A program made the translations under genes and the position numbers. The notes beneath the pieces are model-generated. The model saw nothing but the letters and a program-made list of their open reading frames with translations, was not told the DNA's origin and did no database searches. A stretch of 64,000 nucleotides of DNA, taken from Mimachlamys varia (lineage: Eukaryota; Mollusca; Bivalvia; Pectinida; Pectinidae). The stretch is taken from the NCBI GenBank assembly GCA_947623455.1, contig OX392538.1:27341001-27405000 (forward strand), in the 5' to 3' direction. Below, one piece after another: positions 25,491-38,181 of the stretch. Positions within the stretch are counted from its first letter, which is position 1. Each line of letters starts with the position of its first letter.

Positions 25491-26318
25491 GACCTACACA
25501 AATAACAAGCGATTTTTCGTTTTTTTTTTAGTTTATGATTTTGTTGTTAATTTGGTTGGGTATTTTTAACGTCGTGTGGTAAAATGTATTTTAGCAGTTA
25601 GGAACACACAAAAAATCAAGGCTCCTGTTTGTTAACATAGATATATATATTTATTGTTCAACAGTTTTTGACAAACGGTTCAATCAGAGCTAACCAAAAT
25701 GTGCATGGAGTGCAATTTAAGCAGCAAAATACCGTATAGTATAGATAAGAAACTAGATCAAACACAAGCAAGTATAATTGTTTTTGTGTCACTGTTACAA
25801 TGAAACTATTTAAACTATATGTCACCTGCTGACGAACAACCTTATGGCCAAGGGAATCGGGAGATGCATGTTGATGAAGACTACCAATTTTATGGTCGAT
25901 AGGAGTCAACGAAGTTACAGTGGTCATCTGCAAGGGAGTTAAAACGTTTGGTACGTACTGGTACAAAGTACACACTGGTAAAATTATCTAATATTTATTA
26001 CATGTATTTAAACAATCAAACACTTCACACAGATAATGACGTATACGTATTTGCAATTCCAGAGACAGGTTGAAGCCAAATGGGAACAATAGCTTCAACA
26101 CCCAGAAGCATTTTTCAAGCATGTAATGGAACGAAAATATGGTCGCCATTTTTGTCTCATTGACAATATATTTTGCGTCTTATGGCTTGTCCTGTGTCTT
26201 GTGTGATATGAATATGGCAGTTTTGAATATGCTTATAACCGTGCTCACTTGTTGTTATTGACAATTATGACTTGGTTCTCATTTTGCAGACTAGATGTTT
26301 AGTTAAATGTGTCTAAGA

Positions 26319-26416
26319 ATTTACATGGCGGGTGTCGTGGATAAGCAGAAGACGCTTACTATTCCGGAACACTTGGTCTTATTCGCTTTTACTTTTACAA
26401 GCGTCGCCATGTAAAT
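26319..26416 (+). repeat. Best-bounded copy of the TTTACATGGCG repeat
   Basis: 98 bp bounded by perfect 12-bp inverted ends, ATTTACATGGCG and CGCCATGTAAAT. Similarity to other copies continues past the right end, so these may be internal palindromic sites rather than the true termini. Confidence 0.5.
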
Positions 26417-27821
26417 CGTTCACTTTGTTCATTTTTTGTCCCTGATTTTGAGCTCGGAGTATAGTTCACACTTCAGTATGCTCTATTTTATTTTCAACAA
26501 GATGCCTAAATGATTTACGGTCAACTGAGAAACGTTGTAGACACTTTCTGGGTAGTTCATTACATTGAGATGTGTTGAGGAGTCAATTTGAATGCAAAAT
26601 GAATGCAATACGTGTCATGTCACTAAATGATAAAAACTTATGAAAATATAATATTTTGCTATAGCGGATGTTGGTCATTACGTAGGAATTATTTCCTCCT
26701 GAAAATGGACAAACTAAACCCAACTTCACGATTTCAGCTATAAAAAAACGGATGGATAAGGGGTGCTGAATCGTCCTCCAGGTACTACAGCCGATTCAAG
26801 TACAAGAAGATAATCAGGGGCATTGTTAAAATTTTAAATTTCGGAACCCAAGGCCATTTGTTATCCTAGTATATAGATGAAGAGGGTGTAAAATTACTTT
26901 TAATTTATATTTTGTCCATCATTATGTGATTCCTACTTGGTGAGGTTCATGTTTATTAGTAATATGAATTATTTGAATAGTCTTTAAATCTTGTATCCTA
27001 AGGTAACATGACAGGTATAGTATTTCACTTTGTTTACACGTTGATTTCATAATGACATCTTAATGGAATTGAGGTGCCAGGATAACATTACTCTGGTGAC
27101 CGCTTAGTCTACTGTTATAATGATAAACCATTAGCGTTACATGATAATTAAAGACGGTATCACACTTCAATTTAATAATTGAAAAGAACAAATTAAATTT
27201 TAAAAAAAGCATTTGTGCCCTAGTATATTTATGTAAATTAGAAAAAAACTAAAGACACAATAAGCAATATCAAAACAAAAGCACAAGTGTGAAATCGTCA
27301 CAATGAAAATGGCAACACAGCAAAAAAGTATGACATCACAGACTTGGATCAAGATCCCTCAAAAACACCGGAAGTGAATTGAGAGTTTCGGAAGCGTCTA
27401 ACTCCCCACAAGTACACACTGTGATGTCTTTATGCTTAGTCAAGGATATTGGTACTCTATGTCACCAACATCAACATGAACAATTATTGCAAAAAAAATA
27501 TATATATATTAATGTCTTTAAAATGTTCTACATTGTACAATTAGCACGCACCGCCGGCAACATGTGAAATCTAAGCATTCAAGTTTCTAGCAGATTGCAC
27601 CTTAACGTGAGCACATGTACCTCTGATGTATTTGGTTTACTGTAAACAAACATTTTGTGTGTATTTAATGAAGATTTTACGTAAAGATACCATGTAGGCG
27701 TACTGTTGACTATAGCCTTGTAATGGAATAAGTACCAACCGGTTTATTTGAGTTTCACAGGGGCTGCCTTATAGTTAACCTTTTTGTATATTTTTTTCAA
27801 AGGAATATAAGCCTAACACAC

Positions 27822-27985
27822 AGAGTTGCTGCATCTTTTTAATTTAGTATCAGATACATATGCCGGAAAAATAATTACACTGCATCATACAGCTGTTCGT
27901 CCTCCAGGACTCGTCGGTGACACTAGGAGCAAACAAATGGAAATCGATTTTTTTAACTGTTGTAGAAGCAGAATCAAATTATCAT
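27822..27985 (-). repeat. Hammerhead-repeat copy upstream of copy 3
   Basis: Minus-strand ribozyme motif at 27882-27923: CCGACGA, then GTCC...GGAC, then GAACAGCTGTA, then TGATGC. It has lost one A of GAAA and a C3/U4 base, so it is predicted inactive. The paralogous position upstream of copy 4 is 37758-37945. Confidence 0.65.
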
Positions 27986-28444
27986 TTAGGTGAAGCAGTA
28001 GTTTTAAGGAACATGTATTTACATGTACATTTTAATTATTTTTATGGATTAACTTGAATTATATTTTTTATGTTATGGAGGTATAAAACAAAAAATGAGT
28101 GCACTTTAAATAAACCGCTTCGCGGTTTATGATGAGAGTACACTCCGAGTTTTTGTGTTATAATCCGAAAACATAGAAAATAAATAAGTAAATCTTTATA
28201 ATCTAATCTATAGCCTGCGAAAATTCAATTTAATGATGGACTCTTTTTTCCCTCAAATTATTACGCTGTCGCATCAGCCAATTAAAAACGACGTTATAAG
28301 CGGCGACGTCATTTTTAACATTATGGGCTGATAACACAACTTTTTAAGCCAGTAAAAATGCTTGTTTAAACAAGGTTAAATTTATGAGTTTGTAAAGAAT
28401 ACAATGCGCATACAGCGTTATATCGTCCTCCCGAAATAGTTGGT

Positions 28445-28585
28445 AGTGAAGCGGACGTACACCCACTCAAACTTGTCAAACTGGTAACGCACACAATATA
28501 CATGTGAAAAAAATCTAGGTCATACACATGAGTGAAGCTAACCGAGCCTTGTACAGATATATCCGGACCGGAGTTTCTACACAAT
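28445..28585 (+). promoter_or_regulatory. Candidate 5' UTR exon of copy 3
   Basis: This block aligns well with 38045-38181 upstream of copy 4 (shared words include CTAGGTCATACACA, GCCTTGTACAGA and ACAATGTAAGTTAATA). It ends in a consensus splice donor, GTAAGT, at 28586. Joined to the acceptor at 29298-29299 it would give a 714-nt 5' UTR intron. An ATG near the end (ATGAGTGAAGC) starts a short frame that is not in phase with the esterase, so it would be a uORF. Exon status is inferred from conservation and splice signals only. Confidence 0.4.
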
Positions 28586-28792
28586 GTAAGTTAATAACCT
28601 ATCCTAAACCTGATATTGTTACGCAGATTTTGAAAATATCTAACCATAAACATACATAATATACATTGCATTATCAATTGTTTGTTTCGGTATTTATACC
28701 GGAACCCATGTACGGTCTCAGCACAAGGAAAGGCGTAAGGGTGTACATATGCATGTGTGTAGTCGCGTAGACATGTTACTTCAAATTGCTCA

Positions 28793-29020
28793 TCGACTGA
28801 TACTGTATATAAGATTCCCTTATCCCTATTCTTTTATCCCTGGCTCCCACCCCAACCCCCGTCATAGAGATCCTGACATGGCCCTACCCCGGATCCGTCT
28901 GTGGCCAAGACACCCCACAGACTTCCTGGCGATCATGTTCGGACCTGTGTCATCGGTGTTCACCGCTGAGATCTGCTTATATTAGGATTGCACTCGCCAT
29001 CAAAGGGGTTTGCTTTTTAG
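28793..29020 (+). other. Conserved noncoding block in the upstream region, shared by all four copies
   Basis: A block with CCACCCAACCC-like text followed by GATCCTGACA and a CTACCC tract occurs upstream of each gene: about 47-240 (copy 1), 11740-11990 (copy 2), here (copy 3) and 38393-38620 (copy 4). It lies 0.4 kb upstream of the ATG in copies 3 and 4, and 1.5-2 kb upstream in copies 1 and 2. Open frames across it are not conserved, so I treat it as duplicated noncoding DNA, possibly regulatory. Confidence 0.5.
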
Positions 29021-29311
29021 CTATAGCAATCAGTTTCCTTGCAGCTTTAAGGTACTTTCCTTTCACCAAGGCGATCGGGATTGGATCCCCCAAACACACG
29101 TGGAAATGTATGAGGTCACATGCTCGACAACATGGGCTTTCTGCTGTACCCCTCTCCCCGCCCCACTTAAAGTCCAATTAAAAGCATACGCTACATATCT
29201 CTTGAATCTCTGCCAACGATATAAACAACAAACTCCTTCAATTTATTAGGTATGCAAGGTATTGATGTTGTTAATATAAAGTATTTTTCTGAATTATAGA
29301 TCCTGCTCAGC

Positions 29312-32300
29312 ATGGTTGCATCTTGTTTGATATTCCTTGCCGTATGTGTTGCTGGCGTAGCCTACGTCCTATACACAGCTTTCCCGGAGGATGCCGTAGA
29401 ACCCCACAAACAGCTGGCTGCATCTCTTACGCTTACTGCAATTTTCAAACTGGTGAGTGAAATAATAATTGCCTTTTTCTTTTTCATTCTATCATATTAA
29501 ATAAACATCTGCATGAAAATCCTAAAGAATATGTAACTAGTAGGAAAGTGATTATTCTGGGATATTTATGGTTATTGAATTATCAATGACCTAACAGGGT
29601 AACATGACGTCATGTTTGTTATTCGATGACAATAGATAGAGAAATCCATTGTCATCGATTTAACTGGCAATGGTTATCTATTGGTAAAGGTATTGCTGTC
29701 GAAATGAATGGAGTGTCGCACTGGGGGCACGAGTGTTTAGAGATAAATGTCTTTTGGCTGGGGATTTCATTTGTCAAACATAATTTGACCTACTGAGCTT
29801 CTAATGACCATGGCAAGAATAAACGTTTTGATTGTGAGGTAATTGTTTGGAATGTATTATGTTTTTAATGTCAATTACAATAATAAATAGTATAGTATAT
29901 GTAGTGAAATGGTAAGACCCTTTGTGACAAGGTGACAAGGGAATACTCTACTAAAGACAATAGAATGAGTAACAATCATTTGTCAACAATCATGAGTAAC
30001 AATGGTTTTGTTTTATATTAATTATATTTGTGATATATTTATCTATAATTTCGATTGCCCCGTTCAGTCGGGATGCCAATGTTATATTCCTTAAGATGAC
30101 GTAGTACACACATATGCTGCTCCTTTTAAATCAAATTAATCGAACGTTTTGATATGTATCCGTCTAATTTGTAAACAGAATCGTGATTCACACACGTATT
30201 CACACCGCTAAGACTGTACATAGTGGTGTGTTTGCTCATGCGGTAAAACACGGTACGCAATGTGTGCCCGCTCATGCGGTAAAACAATATATGATATGCA
30301 TGTTGTATCATTGGATGTTATGAGCAACATTAAATGCGTTTTTTAAAGAAGAACAAAAAAAATTCGAGAAACGATATGAACATGTATGCATTGAAGTATA
30401 TTTCTATATACTCATTATAACCAAATGTACAGTAGGTCACGTATTTTTTGTTTCAACACAGCGGGATCTTTGTGTGTGAATATATGATCCAAACATGAAG
30501 AATACACAGTTCCGATTTCAATACTTCATGACCTCACCGAGAGGTCAATATATCGTTCTGCCAGGTCCGTGGAATGTTGTTTGATTCCTCAGTGTAGTTT
30601 AGCCACAACAAACTCAAAACATTAGTCAAAAGTAATCTAATGCTGGTATCTCCGGTATTTTATTTTTCAAATATAACAAATAACTACAATCAAAATGTAT
30701 AATTATACGTGAGTACAATGTTACACTTATTCTTTATTTCAGTTCCTGTCGATTAAATTGTTGAAATTTATTTCTGTTTTTTTTTTATTATTATCATTAT
30801 TGTAATGGAAAATGAGTAAAAATTATAACATGTTATGTAATGTTATGTCATTCTTCGCATGAATTTTAGTTCTTGTCGATTAAATTGTTGAAATTTATTT
30901 CTGTTTTTTTTTATTATTATCATTATTGTAATGAAAAATCAGTAAAATTCATAATATGCTGTATATTGTATTGTATAATATTTTATCATCACGTTCAGCA
31001 GTGGTAATCCCCCATAGTAATTATATTGCCTGAGGTGTCTCAGAACTATACTTTCTGATGCAAATGTTAAATTTTCCAATACCATTTAAAGTTAATACAA
31101 TGGAACAGTGGAACCGAGGTGTTCCTGCATCGTAAGTTGCTAGGCATCAAAATGCTGTTAACGGAAATCCGAATTTAATATGATAATAAAGCACATCCGG
31201 ACGAGCGTTTTTAACAATATTTGACTGTTCTCATTTCAGTGTGATTTCCAAGAGTATATTGGGTATAAAACATTTGCCAAATGTGTCAGGGATCCGTTCA
31301 ACCTTACCCCTGTGTCAAACAATGGAGTGTCGGATGACAAAGTACAGGTAAATATATTAAAGGTAGATGTAAACATTTCATGTTCGTGATAATATTTAAT
31401 ATACAAAAGAAAACAAATCGAACTCTAATCAGGAAAATCAGAGAATTAAGTCTTTTTGTGTGCGATCATGAATAGCTGAGAACATGTGCATGCGTGCGTG
31501 CGTGCGTGTGTAACAGAGACATACAAAGGTCAAACCAGTATTCGACACCCTTTAAACTCCAAAAAAATTCTGTGATGCAAGTCCTAATACAAATAAATTA
31601 GAGAATACCGAAGCGTTAACAAAATCGTAATCCAAACTCAAAATTGATTAAATCAGGGGCAAAATATGAACAAAGGAAAGGATACATGGAGACCCTTGTA
31701 AAAGTATAGAATAAGAACAGGTGTTCCGTAGTGAACAAAGTTAGATGAAGCGGAGTATCAAACATTCCTCTGACAAATACAGGATAATGTTGTAACCATA
31801 ACAACTTGATACCTAAAATGTACGTCACCGATAATTACACAAACGTCAAGGTCAAAACTTATATCACGACTTCACGAAGGGAATGACGAGAACAACAGGT
31901 CGTTTACAACCTATTCCACTGCCATATTTTGTTGGATTTGAAAAACAACACCTTTGTAAAATGATATATATGCAGGTACTTCCAACCGGACATAATCATT
32001 GTTATAGAGACATTGTTCAGTCACAGCTATCGTCCTACAACTAATTTGCTCTACCTTTATACCAAATTGTATAATAATGATATAGCATATTGATATATTA
32101 ATTTTTTCAACTTTATTAGTAGTTTCCCCGCAACACGCATCGTACTAAAGATTTCAAACTTTTCGTCATATTGATATTATCAATAACGAATCTATACCCA
32201 AATCTAAATCATAAAGACAACGTTATATTAGATAATAAAAACGTACCAATAAACAAATCGTACTCTTTGAATGGTTCAATTTGAGGTTTTAGATAAAGAT

Positions 32301-34974
32301 AGGGATAATGTAATATAAACATTTGTTTAAAACATGATCTTCTATCCAGGTCAGCGAAGAGTTGTTTGACGGTGTTAAAGTGAGGCTATATGTACCACGT
32401 GATCAAAATGGAAAACGCCCTCTACCGGGGATAATTTATATCCATGGAGGAGGCTGGATAGTGGGATCACCAGGTAAGAATGGAAGACAACTTTCAAATT
32501 TGATTTTATTCAAACACTGATCTATTTCAGTTAACATAAATAAATAATATGATTTTATCGATGATAAAGTCACCAATCATTCTTAAGTACTCAAGTTTTA
32601 AAGTACAGTATTATGTTATGTCAAATATATTGCATTGCACTTAATAAAGATAAATATAATTTGTGTGTTATATAAGTTATGCCCATACGTGTATTATTTC
32701 TTTTACTCGAGGAAATTTGTATTTTAAAATACTTAGAGGCATAATTAAAAGCATTCATTTCAGTTTTAGTCACACATGATTTACCATTGCTAGGTGCCAA
32801 AAGGTGGAAATCGAAATGTTCTAAACTACTGAATAAGCAGAATAGTTACAGTTTGTAAAGGTGCGTAAATCGCCCTGCATTAGAAATGAGATTAATACTA
32901 TGTTGTTTATCTGAATTTTGTATTTCAATTATATTACAGACCAGTATGATGGACTTACCAGGAAGCTAGCCGCGTCCTTGTCAGCAGTTGTTGCCTCTGT
33001 CGAGTAACTTCCTCGTATTAATATTTTAATCACAAATAATTGTTCCTTATCAATTAAGATCAATGATTTAATTATATTCCGTTTTAGTGACCTACAGGGT
33101 GGTTTGTGAAGTTCTGCTAAAATTTGAATTTGACTGCCCTTGCTTTTTTCTCTCTCTCTCTCTTTAAATTGTATATTTGTTGTTTTTTTACATTAACTGT
33201 CCTCAAATTTTATTTTAATTCTAGCTACAGATTGGCACCGGAATACCCCTTTCCTGTACCATTGGAAGACTGCTTAAAAGCCACAAAATATTTCATGACA
33301 AACACCAAGAAATTCGGAGTGGATGCCAGTCGGATCGCTGTGGCAGGTAATTGTCAATACAATGCTACAGAAATACAGCTAGCAAGTTACTGGTGCTAAT
33401 TATTCAGTTTATTACAGCATAGGAAACACTGTAATTATTCAATGAAATAGAAAATCTCCATCACAAAGTTGATTGATCATTTATTCAAAATAGATGGTAA
33501 TAAAACATATTACATGTATGTCTTCTGTCATAGATGCGTTTAACAAAATAATAAATAATTAAAATTTTTGCGCTGTTCCCCAAAAATGTTCGTTTACATG
33601 CAAGCTTATTATATACATATAGTTTGAACGGTGATGCATCTCGTTTTACTAAAAAAAAAATTAGAATGACTCCGCTCTACAAACAAGCAATCTGTCAAAG
33701 TTCACTCCACTAGTGAATAGCCTAATAAAATATCAGTACAGTGAAATTTATGTCTAAAGAAAGTGTCAGTTGTCACCCTCAACACGAACAATTATTGCAA
33801 AAATGTATATATATATATACATGTATTTAAAACGTTCTACATTTTACAAGTAGCACGCACCGCAGGCAACATGTGAAATATGAGCATTCAAGTTTCTAGT
33901 AGATTGCAATGAGTTCCATACATACATATAAAAGTGACAATTTGTCACCATCAGTATTAATTTATTGATGAAACTTAGTTCGTATTCATAATACTTCACT
34001 TTATCAAGTTTGCAACTACCAATTAATATTCTTTATATTATTCAGATAATAAAACAATAATTTTCACATTACCGGATGACATGACAAGTTGTCCAACATC
34101 GTGAAACATATCAACATACATGAGCAGAATCTGTACACGTCATAGTTTTGTCTGTGATACATGCTTCACAATATCACCTGTGTGTATACCATCTTCTTTC
34201 ATGAAATATTTTTTTTAAAAAGCGCCTGAAAAAATACTTGCTCGTACAGCACACTTCGATAAATGTTTTTTTCTGTGACTGGTGTTTTAAAATATTGCTT
34301 GTGTGAATACCACAGAATTTTCTATTTATTTGGTAATAGGCGATAGTGCAGGAGGAAACCTGGCGATGGCTGTTGGAACTAAGCTAACTAAGGAAAGACA
34401 ACCCCCTCGACTCCTTGGGCTGATATACCCAGCTCTACAGATGGTGGACTTCAACACTCCGTCATACGTTTCCTATCAGTCGCTGCCATTTATACTACAG
34501 AAACATAGAATGGTCAGTGCGTACCTCTTGTATGCATTTGGCAGTGATAATGGTCTAGATAAGTACTTGAAAAACCAGCATGTATCAGAAGTCATGAAAC
34601 GTGCTACTAAAACTAAAGTAAGTGTGGATTTGCTACCAGAAAAATATCGAAAGGATCCTATTGAAAACAATGCAGTTATGGATATAAATTTGGCACTTAA
34701 AACCGAGAAAACAATTACCGATATATATCTCTGTCCTCTCCTTCTTCATGACAGTGCCCTGAAAGCATTACCAAAAGCTTACTTGATGACTTGTGAATAT
34801 GATCCTTTGCGTGATGATGGTCTTATGCTAGCCAGACGATGGAAAGATATAAACTTCCCTGTGACACATAAACACTGGGACGGAGTACAGCACGGCTTTT
34901 TCCATGAGGGCAATTCAAAACGTTCATGGGAAGCTGTGGACGACTTCATTAGGTACCTCAGAGCGGAACTGTAA
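29312..34974 (+). CDS. AADAC: Arylacetamide deacetylase-like esterase, copy 3 (6 coding exons, 397 aa)
   Basis: Exons: 29312-29452, 31240-31347, 32350-32473, 32940-33003, 33225-33346, 34340-34974, with canonical borders and 1194 bp in total. Exon 1 is three codons shorter than in copies 1 and 2 and begins MVASCLIFLAVCVAGVAYVL, a hydrophobic anchor. The catalytic set is complete: HGGGW at 115-119, Ser189 in GDSAGG, Asp341 in CEYDPLRDDG and His371 in WDGVQHGFF. The N-x-T site near the C terminus in copies 1 and 2 is NSK here, so that glycosylation site is absent. The segment after the Ser motif (YLLYAFGSDNGLDKYLKNQH and onward) is close to copy 4 and clearly different from copies 1 and 2, which supports a copy 3/copy 4 sister relation. 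Exon 5 reads on into intron 5 as an open frame, but the GT donor at 33347 and the GDSAGG exon show where the real junction is. Confidence 0.93.
30743..30955 (+). repeat. Two-copy tandem duplication in intron 1 of copy 3
   Basis: GTCGATTAAATTGTTGAAAT, TTATTTCTG and TTATTATTATCATTATTGTA recur in order with a period of about 130 bp. Confidence 0.75.
32795..32880 (-). repeat. Hammerhead-repeat body fragment (intron 3, copy 3)
   Basis: Contains GTGCCAAAAGGTGGAAATCG and AGGTGCGTAAA, the ribozyme-upstream part of the family on the minus strand, without the ribozyme. It is orthologous in position to 45125-45335 in copy 4, so this insertion predates that duplication. Confidence 0.55.
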
Positions 34975-35439
34975 TATATTTCATAGTTGTTATTAATTAC
35001 GCTTTGATTCCATGTCTTACAGGGCTTTCTGCTTGCAAAGGTTTACAAATGAGGTATGGTAAGAATGTTGATCTGGGCAAACGACGTCAATACTCAAAAC
35101 AATCGCGTCAGTTCTTAATGTATATTGTTTTTTGTTGTTTTTTTTTTTTTTGTTGGGGGGGGGGGGGGTGTTTTGCTTCAGATATTGTCCGTCGTGTAAT
35201 GTAATGGTCATATCATTGCAAATTATGTTTTTCTGTCTGCTATTACATAATTTTGAAATTATGCAAATCTGCCTATCTTTTGCTTTGTTTTGCTTTGTTT
35301 TGTTTGTTTGTTTGTTTGTTTTTTTTTGCTTTTTGTTGTTTTCATCATGGTGAAAACAATGTGGGATTGAACATTGAACATAATTAAGTTTAAGCATAAT
35401 ACCGGATTTCATGAACAGCCTTTGTTGGGATATATAAAG

Positions 35440-35575
35440 AAGACGTATCACACACACACACGCATGCTGCACCTTTTAAATAGTAACAGATACAGTATGT
35501 CGAAAAAGTGAATTAAAATGAATCATATAGGTGGTTTGTCTTTCAAGGACTCGTCAGTGATGCTAGAGGTTGTAA
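35440..35575 (-). repeat. Decayed hammerhead-repeat copy after copy 3
   Basis: The minus-strand motif at 35521-35563 has GCATCA and CTGACGA intact. Stem II is weakened and the stem III palindrome is lost (CCACCTAT), so it is inactive by inspection. Confidence 0.6.
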
Positions 35576-35719
35576 ACGGAGAAGCTGACGTTTTCACATT
35601 GTAGTGATTTTAGAACTTAATAAGATTTTAAAATATTGATTTGTGTTAGTAATATAAATTGTTGAACGGATTGAATCTAAATTTCTGTCATTGATCGCTT
35701 TTATATGTTGCAATAAATG

Positions 35720-35725
35720 AATAAA
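35720..35725 (+). terminator. Polyadenylation signal AATAAA, copy 3
   Basis: The context GAATAAAAACCTACACA is conserved with copies 1 and 2. A second AATAAA is at 35712-35717. Confidence 0.55.
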
Positions 35726-36056
35726 AACCTACACAAATAACAAGCGATTTCCCTTCTGTTTTTAGTTTATAATTCTGATGTTGATTTTTGATATGTTTAA
35801 ACGTCGTGTGTCAAAATGTATTTTAGCAGTTCGAAACACAAAATGAATAAAAGTTCTTGTTTTTATATACATATATCTATTGTTACGATAAAACTACATA
35901 CACTACATGTCATCAATTGACGAACAGCCATATGGGACAGGGAATAGAATATGACGTTTTGTTAATTTTTCTTTTAATGTAATTTTATGTTTATATTCTT
36001 TTTTGTCTCGATGAGGGCCACACACAGACTTTCTTATTTCTATGAATAGAAGGTTT

Positions 36057-36350
36057 ACGTAACACACACATATGCTGCACCTTTTGATTAAGTAAAAGAT
36101 GCAGTATGCGAATGTTTAGTCCCTCTAGGCCAAAAAGAGGTAATCAAAATGGTCCAAATTAATGTAGAAGTACAAAGGTCAGGTGCGTAAAACCCCTTTA
36201 TCTTACATGTAACTTATTCTTTGTAAATATTTGATTTTTAAAAGATGAGAATCAAATTTTTTTAAACTAATGTAGAAGTAGAGGGGTCAGGTGCCTAAAA
36301 CCCTTTATCTTAACTTTTTCCTTTTTAAATATTTGATCTTTATTCCTAGT
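36057..36350 (-). repeat. Hammerhead-repeat fragment with the ribozyme deleted
   Basis: It starts with the family end (TACGTAACACACACATATGC) and contains two tandem versions of GGGTCAGGTGC-TAAAACCC. The ribozyme section is missing. Confidence 0.55.
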
Positions 36351-37757
36351 AGTAGATATTTCTCTATATCTTTATTTGTAAATATGTTATGTGGTTCTTC
36401 CTGCTTGTTTTGAGAAAGATGGTGCATTGTATCAAATTGTTCCAGAAACGAGGCTTGGGCCCCAAAGAGAATATTAGCCAATGCTTAAACAAGATGCTCA
36501 AGGGAGTTACTGTAACGGTTAACTGAGTAATGTTGTAGATATTTTCTGGGTAAGTCTATTTCATTGAGATGTGATGAGGAAATCAACTTGTAAATAAAAT
36601 AAAATACAATATGTGTCATGTCACTAGCGGATAAACAATATGCAAATATGATATTTCGCTAATGACGATGATCGTCATTACGTAAGAGTTATTTCCTCTT
36701 GAAAATGGACAAACTATTTCCTGATTTCAGCTATATTTACGTTATCCTCTCTCCGAGGTAGAACGGATAGATTTGGGGTACTGACTCTTCCTCCCGACTC
36801 ATAGGTACTACAGTCAATTTACATGGATGAAAAGACAATCAGGTGCTTTGTTAAAACTTTTAAATTTTAGAACCCCCAGGCTATTTGACGCCCCCCCCCC
36901 CCTCCCCCATGGGATGGGAGAAAAAATTCCTACAATTTATTTTTTGTCCATTATCAGAATTATGTATATTTTCTTCTAGGTCAACATCATGCTTAATAGT
37001 AATATTAATTATTTGAAAAGTCTTTAAAATCTGTATCCTTTGGTAACATGACAGGTAAGTATTTCACTTTGTTTACATGTTGATTTGCTAATGACATCTC
37101 AATGGAATCGAGTTGCCAGGATAACATTACTCTGGTGACCGCTTAGTCTACTGTTATAATGATAAATCATTAGCGTAACATGATAAATAAAGAAGGTATC
37201 ACACTTCAATTCAAACATTGAGAAGAACGTTTTTTTTAAAAAGGCAGTTGTGCCCTTGTATTTATATTAATTGAAAAAAGATATAGGTAAAATAAACTTT
37301 AATATCAAAACAGAAGCAAATGTCGGAAAGCAAAGTCGTCACAATGAAAAGGACAACACAGCAAAATATATGACATCACGAAAATAAAGGGATAAAGAAA
37401 TTCCCCCAGAAACACCGGAAGTGAGTTAAGAGTACCAAAAGTGTCTGAATCCTCCGCATGTACTCGATGTGATGTCTTTCTTATCCAGCTTAGTTGAGGA
37501 ACTCGGTACTAAATGCCTATAATGTCTTTATCACCTACGCTGTCCCGACTATTGGTGATATGTTTGGTTTTCTGTAAGCACAGTTGTAAAAAAGATACTT
37601 TTTGCGAGTTTTTAAATATTGAGTATTTTATCAGTTAATTAACACATAGGCGTACTGTTGGTCTTAGCCTTGTAAATGCAATTGGTACTAATGTGTTATA
37701 ATTCATGAGCCGTCTTAAGATAATCTTTTTGGTCTACTTTTTCATACGAATATCAAT

Positions 37758-37945
37758 TTAACACACACACGTGCTGTCCTTTCCATTTTAGTAATAGACA
37801 CATAAGGCAAAATGGTAAAAAACACTGCAAGATACATCTGTTTCGTCCTGCTAGGACTCGTCAGTGATGCTAGTGGCCAAAAGGTGGAAATCGATTTTTT
37901 TAAACTTCTGTAGAAGCAAAAGGTTCAGGTCCGTAATACCCCTTT
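37758..37945 (-). repeat. Hammerhead-repeat copy upstream of copy 4
   Basis: The minus-strand motif at 37827-37870 has GCATCA, CTGACGA, GTCC-TAGCA-GGAC and GAA intact. Stem III is ACAGATGT (one change breaks the palindrome) and the 3' strand of stem I is TCTTGC, so self-cleavage is doubtful. The core is otherwise the best CTGACGA version in the window. Confidence 0.7.
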
Positions 37946-38044
37946 AATAACATTATTGCGAAGAAGTAATTTTAATGTATTTACATGATTGTACACTTTA
38001 GTTATAAGCTTACTATGAATCCGCTGCGTATATAGCATTGTTTT

Positions 38045-38181
38045 TCCCTCCGCTATATTCCGTAGTGATAGCGGACGTATACAAACTCAATGTACATGTG
38101 TATAAAATCTAGGTCATACACACATGAGTGACGCCAAGCGAGCCTTGTACAGAAAAATACGGACCGGCGTCTCTGCACAAT
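38045..38181 (+). promoter_or_regulatory. Candidate 5' UTR exon of copy 4
   Basis: Paralogous to 28445-28585. The donor GTAAGT is at 38182, and the matching acceptor would be 38932-38933, immediately before ATC-ATG of copy 4. The short upstream frame is again out of phase with the esterase. For copy 2 a weaker counterpart ends in a similar donor (GTAAGTTAATAGG) at 11544. Confidence 0.4.

Larger units (their letters stand above)
25500..28440 (+). repeat. Segmental duplicate of 35730-38040 (intergenic)
   Basis: Colinear homology covers the 3' UTR tail (AACAAGCGATTT), AACAAGATGC (26498 and 36488), GTCATTACGTA (26671 and 36673), GGTAACATGACAGGTA (27002 and 37043), ACTCTGGTGACCGCTTAGTC (27090 and 37130) and the candidate 5' UTR exons. 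It shows that copies 3 and 4 were duplicated with about 10 kb of flanking DNA. It contains no protein gene. Confidence 0.8.

Noticed and set aside
33124..33399. 91-aa ORF including DYRLAPEYPFP-like text
   Set aside because: It is exon 5 of copy 3 read through both splice sites, not a separate gene.
34476..34670. Minus-strand ORFs over exon 6 of copies 2, 3 and 4
   Set aside because: Mirror frames of a conserved coding exon; the same shadow appears in each copy.
35017..35472. 151-aa minus-strand ORF
   Set aside because: Composed largely of homopolymer and low-complexity sequence (poly-K/N/T) in the 3' UTR of copy 3.
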